Shown in pieces: positions 57,930-64,000 of a stretch of DNA of 64,000 nt. Under the pieces are notes generated by a model. That model searched no databases. It was not told the DNA's origin and worked only from the letters and a program-made list of their open reading frames with translations. How positions within the stretch are numbered: the first letter of the stretch is position 1; each line of letters starts with the position of its first letter. The translations under genes were made by a program, and so were the position numbers. The DNA is from JABDGM01 sp963738665 (GTDB lineage: Bacteria > Planctomycetota > Planctomycetia > Pirellulales > Lacipirellulaceae): assembly GCA_963738665.1 (NCBI GenBank), contig CAVTXL010000003.1:1276619-1340618 (forward strand). The letters run 5' to 3'.

Positions 57930-58913
57930 ATGCGTACACGGTGGTTTGTCCAATACCTGGGCCTGGCAACTATCTCGCTGTGGGTGGCCGCTTCATGTTC
58001 CAAATCGCCCGACGCCGGCGGCAAACTTGCCTCCGCGCCCACCAAGGGCAAGATCGGCATGACGTGCATGGATTTGACGAATCCCTACTTCCGCTTCATC
58101 GCCAATGTGATGACAGCGGAGGCGGCCACGCACGGGTATGAGCTGATCGCCCAGGATGGCCGCAATGAGGCGGCCACGCAGAACAACCAGCTTTCGGATT
58201 TCGTGGCCCAGCATGTGAGCGCGATCTTCTTGAACCCGGCCGACTCGAAAGCGGCCGGCGAGGGCGTCAAGAAAGCCCACGCGGCCGGCATTCCGGTGTT
58301 TACGTTCGATGTCGAGGTGACCGACCCAGAGGCGAAGGGGCTGGTCGTGTATCACATCGGCACCGACAACTACCAAGGCGGCCAACTTGCCGGCGAGAGC
58401 ATGATGAAAGCAACGGGCGATATGGGGAAGATCGCCATCCTCACGTACCCTGAGATCACTTCTTGCATCGATCGCCGCAACGGCTTCGTCAATTACCTGA
58501 AAGAGCACGGCAGCCAACTCGAAATTGTCGTTGAGCTCTCGGGCCTGGGCCGCCGCGAGAATGGTTACACGGTGGCGACCGACATTTTGCAATCGCACGC
58601 GGACCTGGCCGGCATCTTCGCCGTGAACGACCCGTCCGGGCTGGGCGCCTACGCGGCGCTCAAGAAGGCAGGCCGCGAAAAGGACATCAAGCTCATCGCC
58701 TTCGACGCCTCGCCCGACGGCAAGGCGGCCGTGTTCAACCACGAGCTGTACGATTCGCCGCAGCAGTTTCCGCGGAAGATGGCCGAGGACACGGTGAACG
58801 CATTCGTCAAGTATCTCGCCGGCGAAGAACTGCCGAAACGGGAGCTGATCCCGTGTCAGCATTATCGGTACGAGGACGCCGTCAAAGGCGAAGGCCACGA
58901 CGAGAAGTGGTAG
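57930..58913 (+). CDS. Sugar ABC transporter substrate-binding lipoprotein (RbsB-like)
   Basis: An intact 327-residue protein. A lipoprotein signal (MRTRWFVQYLGLATISLWVA, lipobox ending ASC) precedes a type I periplasmic-binding fold: KIGMTCMDLTNPYFRFIANV, LIAQDGRNEAATQNNQLSDF, VSAIFLNPADSKAAGEGVKK, GIPVFTFDVEV, GIFAVNDPSGLGAYAALKKA. It matches ribose/galactose-type binding proteins that deliver sugar to the permease. An AAAGGGGA ribosome site lies just before the ATG at 57930. The HEPN/MNT pair on the other strand separates it from its permease, so it likely has its own promoter. Confidence 0.92.
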   Translation: MRTRWFVQYLGLATISLWVAASCSKSPDAGGKLASAPTKGKIGMTCMDLTNPYFRFIANVMTAEAATHGYELIAQDGRNEAATQNNQLSDFVAQHVSAIFLNPADSKAAGEGVKKAHAAGIPVFTFDVEVTDPEAKGLVVYHIGTDNYQGGQLAGESMMKATGDMGKIAILTYPEITSCIDRRNGFVNYLKEHGSQLEIVVELSGLGRRENGYTVATDILQSHADLAGIFAVNDPSGLGAYAALKKAGREKDIKLIAFDASPDGKAAVFNHELYDSPQQFPRKMAEDTVNAFVKYLAGEELPKRELIPCQHYRYEDAVKGEGHDEKW

Positions 58914-58929
58914 GCGGCGTGACGAGGCG

Positions 58930-59060
58930 CTACTCGCACGTCAAGCGGCATTTCGGCTTAGGAATCTCTCGGCCCAGCTCGCGGGCCGTTTCCAACCACT
59001 CGTGGATCGCAAACTGCACGCTGGCAAGTCCGTGGTCAATGTCTCGTCACGATCGGCCAT
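58930..59060 (-). pseudogene. C-terminal fragment of a HicB-like antitoxin
   Basis: It starts MADRDETLTTDL and, in the next frame, continues ASVQFAIHEWLETARELGRE, IPKPKCRLTCE and a stop at 58930. This is the C-terminal half of HicB. The N-terminal part and hicA are missing. It lies between the binding-protein gene and pckG. Confidence 0.62.
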
Positions 59061-59188
59061 GCGTCCAATTCTATGCCATGGTGGGACGCTGGGCACGCAT
59101 CGCCCCTTGGAAACCCCGTTCTTTCGTGCCAAAATTTGATTTCGAGGTACACTGTTCAGGCGATCCTTTCGGATCCTTGGAGACATAC

Positions 59189-61018
59189 ATGCCATCCATG
59201 CTTGAAGCTCCCGCTGCCGCCCAGAACAAAGAGCTCGTCGCCTGGGTCGGCGAGATGCGGGCGCTCTTGAAGCCGGACCAGGTATATTGGTGCGACGGCT
59301 CGCAGCCGGAGTACGATCGGCTGTGCGCTGAGATGGTGGCCAGCGGCACGTTCATCAAGCTTGATGAAGAGAAGCGGCCGGGCTGCTTCCTGGCCCGCAG
59401 CCATCCGAGCGACGTAGCCCGCGTCGAAGATCGCACGTACATTTGCTCGCTCAAGCAAGACGACGCCGGGCCGACGAACAACTGGATGGCCCCCGACAAG
59501 ATGAAGGCCACGCTGCGGTCGAAGTTCGACGGCTGCATGCGGGGCCGGACGATGTACGTCATTCCCTTCAGTATGGGGCCGATCGGCTCGCCGATCGCCC
59601 ACATTGGCGTGCAGCTTACCGATTCGCCGTATGTCGTCGTGAACATGCGGATCATGACCCGCATGGGCGAGTTGGTGCTGAAAGCGCTGGGCAATGGCAA
59701 GTTCATCAAGTGCCTCCATTCGGTCGGCATGCCGCTGGCGCCCGGGCAAGAGGACGCCCCCTGGCCCTGCAGTCCCGATCCGAAGGACAAGTACATCGTC
59801 CATTTTCCTGAGGAGCGGTCGATCTGGAGCTTTGGCTCGGGCTACGGCGGCAACGCGCTGTTGGGCAAGAAGTGCCTGGCCCTGCGGATCGCCAGCGTGA
59901 TGGCCCGCGACGAGGGTTGGCTGGCCGAGCACATGCTGATCCTGGGCGCCGAGAGCCCCGATGGCGAAAAGACCTACGTCGCGGCCGCCTTCCCCAGCGC
60001 CTGCGGCAAGACGAACTTCGCGATGCTGATTCCGCCCGAGCCTTTCCAAAAGGACGGCTGGAAAATCTCCACCGTGGGCGATGACATCGCCTGGATCAAG
60101 GCGGCCGCCGACGGCAAGCTCTACGCGATCAATCCCGAGGCCGGCTTCTTCGGCGTCGCGCCGGGGACCAATTGGAAGACCAATTCGAACGCGATGGCGA
60201 CGATCAAAGAGAACACGATCTTCACCAACGTCGCCCTGACGGACGACGGCGACGTCTGGTGGGAAGGCATGGACGGCCCGCCGCCCCGGCATGCAATCGA
60301 TTGGCAGGGCAACGACTGGACGCCCGCGAGCGAAGCAAAGGCGGCCCACCCGAACAGCCGCTTCACCGCGCCCATAAGCCAGTGCCCCTCGGCCGACCCG
60401 GCCTACGACGACCCGCAGGGCGTGCCGATTGAGGCGTTCATCTTCGGCGGGCGGCGGAGCACGGCCGTGCCACTGGTGTCACAGGCCTTTAACTGGGCGT
60501 TCGGCGTGTACGCCGCGGCCACAATGGGCTCGGAGATGACGGCCGCCGCGTTTGGCCAGCTTGGCAAGGTGCGGCGCGATCCGTTCGCGATGCTCCCGTT
60601 CTGCGGCTACAACATGGGCGACTATTTTGGCCATTGGCTGAACTTCGGCCGTAAGCTGAAGAAACCGACGCGGATTTTCATCGTCAATTGGTTCCGCCGC
60701 GGGCCGGACGGCAAATATATCTGGCCCGGCTACGGCGACAACATGCGGGTGCTGAAGTGGGTGATCGACCGGGCCCGCGGCCGAGTGTCGGCGACCGAGA
60801 GTGCGCTGGGGTGGACGCCGATTTACGACGACATCGATTGGCGCGGCCTTGATTTTTCCGAGGCCGAGTTCAAAGCCGTCATGTCGGCCGACCCCAACGA
60901 TTGGGTGACGGAGCTGTCCGGCCACGATGAGCTGTTCTTCAAGCTCTACAACCACCTGCCCCGCGAGCTGCCGTCGATTCGCGACATCTTGCTGGCCACG
61001 TTGTGGCGGACGGTGTAG
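59189..61018 (+). CDS. pckG: Phosphoenolpyruvate carboxykinase (GTP)
   Basis: An intact 609-residue protein starting MPSMLEAPAAAQNKELVAWV. It converts oxaloacetate and GTP to phosphoenolpyruvate, the first step of gluconeogenesis. Landmarks are RTMYVIPFSMGPIGSPIAHI, the GTP P-loop FPSACGKTNFAMLIPP near residue 270 with the reactive Cys, GDDIAWIK (metal-binding Asp), FGVAPGTNWKTNSNAMATI, and FIVNWFRRGPDGKYIWPGYG near the C-terminus. The frame is open from 58853 but the ATG at 59189 matches the family. It is one of the long genes without any frameshift. Confidence 0.96.
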   Translation: MPSMLEAPAAAQNKELVAWVGEMRALLKPDQVYWCDGSQPEYDRLCAEMVASGTFIKLDEEKRPGCFLARSHPSDVARVEDRTYICSLKQDDAGPTNNWMAPDKMKATLRSKFDGCMRGRTMYVIPFSMGPIGSPIAHIGVQLTDSPYVVVNMRIMTRMGELVLKALGNGKFIKCLHSVGMPLAPGQEDAPWPCSPDPKDKYIVHFPEERSIWSFGSGYGGNALLGKKCLALRIASVMARDEGWLAEHMLILGAESPDGEKTYVAAAFPSACGKTNFAMLIPPEPFQKDGWKISTVGDDIAWIKAAADGKLYAINPEAGFFGVAPGTNWKTNSNAMATIKENTIFTNVALTDDGDVWWEGMDGPPPRHAIDWQGNDWTPASEAKAAHPNSRFTAPISQCPSADPAYDDPQGVPIEAFIFGGRRSTAVPLVSQAFNWAFGVYAAATMGSEMTAAAFGQLGKVRRDPFAMLPFCGYNMGDYFGHWLNFGRKLKKPTRIFIVNWFRRGPDGKYIWPGYGDNMRVLKWVIDRARGRVSATESALGWTPIYDDIDWRGLDFSEAEFKAVMSADPNDWVTELSGHDELFFKLYNHLPRELPSIRDILLATLWRTV

Positions 61019-61556
61019 GCGATCGCGGCTAAAGATCGTACCACAAACGCAGACCAACGCGGCAGCGCTGGCAAGAAGTGCTCAGATTGAGTTGCCAAAG
61101 AAAGATTTGCAGCCGTGAGCCTAGCAGACGAGTGGACGGGTGTCTAGTAGTCATTTTTGGCCACTCGAGAAAGCAGTGGCAACTTCGCCGCGGGAGATTT
61201 GGCGATCAATGACCTGCAAATTCCGCCATTTTCGTCAAAATGTGGATGTCCCCCGACGTCTCCCCCGACGTCCCCCAGTGTGAATGCAGCCCTTGCCTCG
61301 CGGCCGAGTGATCTCGCACCGGTGAGGCGAAACGAGGTTGGGAATTGTGGCAACGAGTTGCCCGGCTGCCCGGCTGGCGGCTCGCGGGGAAACGATGTTG
61401 CGTTTTCCCGAATCCTATCGAAGGTGTCCAAAACTCCCCCACCGAGTTTTGGCCGTCTTCACCCTTCCGGGGGGTGAAATTGATAGGTGGCTGCGTGTTG
61501 CTGTGGGCGCGGTCGCGAGCGCTGGCCGCGGGTTTTGCGACGGAAGCATTCGATCG

Positions 61557-61820
61557 GTTGTCAAAGAGCGACGGGCACTCGTGAGGTTAGCAGGTTGTTG
61601 TTCGTTTGTATAGTGGCGTTTTCGGCCAGGGTGGGAATGGTCAAGAGTCAAGAGTCAGGAGTCAGGGAAGCGGGGAGCGGGAAGAAGGAGCAAAAGGACG
61701 TTGGTTGCGGCGGGGTGTTAAGAGAAAGCGGCCGCGATCGCGGACGAATTGGGGAAACGGTGCTGCCGCTAAATTTGCTTGAATTCGGCCACTGAATTTG
61801 TCAGACTGGGGACTCGCCGC
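61557..61820. repeat. Dispersed long repeat, copy 2
   Basis: TTGTCAAAGAGCGACGG, TTAGCAGGTTGTTGTTCG, TATAGTGGCGTTTTCGGCCA, AATTCGGCCACTGAATTTGT and GACTCGCCGC repeat the order at 43480-43770. It stands within a 1.8-kb gene-free stretch (61019-62817) that otherwise holds only RHS debris and hairpins. Confidence 0.65.
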
Positions 61821-61992
61821 ACGCTCTGGTCTCGAGCGGCCGGCCGCTGCGGTCGAAGGTCGCCTGAAGCGGGTGTTGTTTGGATGTCCCTCAAGCACAC
61901 GCTCAACGACGGGCGCTAAAAGATGGGTGGCCCCTACGCCCCCCTATCGATCGCATTCCCACGCGCCCCGACCGTTGAATTCAGGGGATGGA

Positions 61993-62082
61993 AAAGGGGA
62001 TAAGTCCAATTTTAAACCGAATCGGCCTTATCCCCGGGGATATCTCCTGTCGGCGCGCGCAGAAATTGGACTTATCCCCTTT
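61993..62082. repeat. MITE-like element with perfect 20-bp inverted ends
   Basis: AAAGGGGATAAGTCCAATTT at 61993-62012 and its exact reverse complement at 62063-62082; inside is ATCCCCGGGGAT. The element abuts the RHS fragment. A related GAATGTCCCCTTTTTC motif lies near 62402. The AAAGGGGA end resembles palindromes mobilised by REP-associated tyrosine transposases. Confidence 0.78.
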
Positions 62083-62084
62083 GC

Positions 62085-62230
62085 TTGGCCGCATCGTGGC
62101 AGTAAAAAAATCGCTCGGGCTGCCGCTGGTGTTGGCGTCATACCAGCGAATGGCCAGCGCGTCGATAAAGTACGGGTGCCAGACGTACTGGTTCAGCGGG
62201 TCGGTGTCGCCGTTCTTTTTCAATCCTTTT
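62085..62230 (-). pseudogene. RHS core fragment
   Basis: The bases encode KNGDTDPLNQYVWHPYFIDA and LAIRWYDANTSGSPSDFF, the typical RHS-core text of planctomycete RHS proteins (DxLNQYVWHPYYIDALAVR). The fragment is cut at 62085 by the MITE-like element and at about 62230 by another repeat. It belongs to a degraded copy separate from the RHS gene at 63366-64000. Confidence 0.78.
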
Positions 62231-62237
62231 TCAATCC

Positions 62238-62304
62238 GTCTCACGCAGAGGCGCAGAGGCGCGGAGCAGATCAACTCTGCGTGCTCCGCGCCTCTGCGTG
62301 AGAC
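62238..62304. repeat. GCAGAGGCG inverted repeat
   Basis: GTCTCACGCAGAGGCG (from 62238) and CGCCTCTGCGTGAGAC (to 62304) are exact inverted copies, with CGCGGAG / CTCCGCG nested. Confidence 0.78.
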
Positions 62305-62817
62305 TTTCCGCCACTTGCTGCTATGTTGTCAAAGAACGCCTCGTCGGCACAATGCGCCCAGGTTTGCATGGTACGGAAACACCCTAGACTACCGAAAAAC
62401 CAGAATGTCCCCTTTTTCACTTCGCGAGCCATTGCCAGCCTCCAGAATTTCGAATCCGAAATCCTGAAAATAACACGGCCGTCAAGATGCGGTTCGTGGG
62501 ACGGTTACCGGCGAACGATGAGAGCCCTCGCGAGTCATCTCGACCAGCGCTTCGACATTTAGCGGCAATTGCACTTCGCGGGACGCCGCCAAGGCCTGCA
62601 TTCGATCCGCCGCGGCCGACCTCCCTTTCTCCGGCCGTCGGAGCTAGGTGACTTGCGAACACGAGACGATTTCGGATAGCTTCGTGACATGGTGGTGAAC
62701 TCCTTCTGTGAGTGAAAATGACATTCCCGGAATGTAACCTCCGGGTGAAGGAGTCACCACCTTTTCAACTAAACTCGGGACATCCTCTATTCTGTGCCTA
62801 AATTGTTACAATTCATC

Positions 62818-63353
62818 TTATTTCTCTGTTTCTATCCCCGAAGGCTCAACTTTTTCCAATGTAAATGGGTCGGACATGTACGTGGCCAAAAGGTTCCCAT
62901 TCCGGTCAAAGTGTGAAAGTAGAACACGGCACTGAATCGGAGGGTGCTCGAGGTAGTGGGCCCCAGATTAATGACAAATTGATATTCAACGCGGGGATCA
63001 ATTGTAAAATACTCTGGCACCCCGTCATAACCGACATCCAAACGAGTCCATTTCCCGTCTCGCCGCACCTCATAGTTGATGTAGTGCGGCCGAAAAACGT
63101 GATTAGTACTGGGCGGCAGTCCTCGTACTCCTGGAACCTCTATTGGGCTATCCGATTTGTTCTCAAATAAGAATATCCCAACAAGGGTTTTACCATCCTC
63201 TGACAACTTGAGCGATTGAAGTACAAAACGTGTATTATTTGACGAGTTCATTACCCCGGTTCCTCGTGAACATGAGGACTGTGATACGATTAGGGTAACA
63301 AGGGCTACGCACACTTTTCGCGATTTGCAGCCAGTATTTAGAAGGCCAGACAT
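62818..63353 (-). CDS. Candidate lipoprotein immunity protein for the RHS toxin, one frameshift
   Basis: Starts MSGLLNTGCKSRKVCVALVT and LIVSQSSC, a lipoprotein signal. The mature domain has FVLQSLKLSEDGKTLVGIFL, FENKSDSPIEVPGVRGLP, EVRRDGKWTRLDVGYDGVPE and FVINLGPTTSSTLRFSAVF. Near 62885 the frame changes and ends YMSDPFTLEKVEPSGIETEK at 62818. It begins 13 bases after the RHS stop, the usual toxin-immunity spacing. A lipoprotein would sit on the periplasmic side, which suits a toxin acting there. The family is not recognised. Confidence 0.6.
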
Positions 63354-63365
63354 ATCTCACCTTGC

Positions 63366-64000
63366 CTACGGACGACGAGCTGGACTCGTCCACGTATGTT
63401 TACCAGTACTGTCCCATTTGGCGACCGACGCGTTGTCCGCGGCAACCAAACTGGGTGCTATGGCTGCCTTCATGATGTCGGCAGTACCCGTGCCACACCC
63501 ACTTTGAGTCCAATAACCAACCGTAGACGCGACCGTTTCTCCAATCTTCGCTCCGGCCAAACCTGGGCCCGCTGCCCACCAGGCAAAGTCTGCAACATGG
63601 TCGCCTTCGGCGCGCAAGACCCATGCGTCCTGTGCAGCAGAGCTCATTGACGAAGTTGGCAACTTATAGATTTCAGCATGATATGTAACCGTAACACCAG
63701 CCGAGCTCAATTGCCAGTTGCATATCGAGGTCTTGACGCACGTAAAGCTGACGGAAACCCGAGGAACGGTCCAACCCAATGTTCCTGGTGGTGCGGTTCT
63801 GTTTCCCCCGCCAAAAAAATTGTTGACCACGATTGGCGGTCCCGTTATCGTTGTGACCGTTGGACCATTTATCCATGTAAGTAGACCGTATGGGTCGCTG
63901 CCTTCTAATGGCCGCCCTGATGCATACAAATTGAGATTAGTAGTGCTGTCATCATACCCAAGCGGATCCCGCTGCAGCCACCGGCCTAGCTGCGGGTGAT
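63366..64000 (-). CDS. RHS-repeat protein, C-terminal end with a variable toxin-like domain (partial)
   Basis: The frame enters from the right edge with QLGRWLQRDPLGYDDSTTNL and NLYASGRPLEGSDPYG, the end of the RHS core that marks the self-cleavage boundary. After it come about 175 residues: LLTWINGPTVTTITGPPIVV, NNFFGGGNRTAPPGTLGWTV, then SSAGVTVTYHAEIYKLPTSS, AWVLRAEGDHVADFAWWAAG and IMKAAIAPSLVAADNASVAK, ending TSPARRP. The variable part is unknown to me. The AEGDH segment may bind metal, but the first His of an HExxH motif is missing. An adjacent lipoprotein gene is the likely immunity gene. Confidence 0.75.
   Translation of the reverse strand, partial: HPQLGRWLQRDPLGYDDSTTNLNLYASGRPLEGSDPYGLLTWINGPTVTTITGPPIVVNNFFGGGNRTAPPGTLGWTVPRVSVSFTCVKTSICNWQLSSAGVTVTYHAEIYKLPTSSMSSAAQDAWVLRAEGDHVADFAWWAAGPGLAGAKIGETVASTVGYWTQSGCGTGTADIMKAAIAPSLVAADNASVAKWDSTGKHTWTSPARRP

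Noticed and set aside
59156..60349. 397-residue minus-strand frame
   Set aside because: Antisense of pckG; the plus-strand gene is complete and conserved.
61019..61556. Possible small genes upstream of the long repeat
   Set aside because: Short frames on both strands show no start context, no motif and no codon pattern like the neighbours.
62417..62662. Minus-strand frame that might be a transposase remnant
   Set aside because: No recognisable motif; the text breaks into several frames without family resemblance.
63366..63929. HExxH metalloprotease in the RHS tail
   Set aside because: The segment AEGDHVADF has Glu and His at the right spacing, but the first His is absent, so zinc-protease activity cannot be claimed.

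Overview
The window is about 64 kb of GC-rich DNA from a member of the Planctomycetota, most likely near the Pirellulales. The phylum call rests on protein types that cluster there: a DUF1559-like secreted protein, a planctomycete-type ECF sigma factor with a membrane partner, a small GYGLGS membrane protein, a CPBP protease of the planctomycete form, a GTP-dependent PEP carboxykinase, sugar ABC permeases with an extra N-terminal domain, and an RHS protein with a planctomycete-style core. No rRNA, tRNA or CRISPR array was seen.

Layout. 1-7.2 kb: end of uvrA, a PPOX-family protein, a ParDE-like module, an O-methyltransferase, small membrane proteins, a GT4 glycosyltransferase, a DUF1801 protein and a gamma-glutamyltransferase. 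7.5-13.4 kb: a membrane protein, a TetR regulator with an operator inside its own promoter, a DinB-family protein and an EmrA/EmrB-type efflux pair. 13.5-19.7 kb: an accessory block bounded by two copies of the fusA 3' end; it holds two GT2 glycosyltransferases, a complete IS701-like element, a VapBC-like pair, a HicB remnant and an Mrr-like nuclease. 19.7-27.8 kb: fusA, a CPBP protease and an ECF sigma operon with secreted planctomycete proteins. 27.9-36.5 kb: a candidate c-di-AMP riboswitch ahead of an APC permease with a C-terminal cytosolic half, a TolB-like protein, glutathione peroxidase, a zinc-ribbon/PH protein, a broken HigBA-like pair and thiolase. 36.7-43.2 kb: FadJ-like beta-oxidation protein, a DUF4430/DUF6580 pair, a secreted repeat protein and an HDAC-like deacylase. 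43.2-48.7 kb: a second accessory region with orphan proteins, broken toxin-antitoxin genes and Mrr. 49-61 kb: ald, rsfS, argS, a ribose-type ABC transporter with a HEPN/MNT module between permease and binding protein, and pckG. 61-64 kb: RHS debris, then the C-terminal end of an RHS toxin-like protein followed by a candidate lipoprotein immunity gene.

Function. Core metabolism is visible as fatty-acid beta-oxidation (thiolase plus FadJ), gluconeogenesis (pckG), alanine catabolism (ald), sugar uptake, and translation (fusA, argS, rsfS). Around it lie at least seven toxin-antitoxin loci or remnants and many families of small palindromic or tandem repeats.

A caution: about thirty genes are interrupted by single-base frameshifts although the amino-acid sequence on both sides stays family-like. 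fusA alone carries about ten, nearly all needing removal of one base, whereas pckG, hlyD and the TolB-like gene are intact. I treat most of these as likely sequence errors and annotate the full gene span, marking the approximate shift points. Gene calls rest on recalled family motifs, not on searches.
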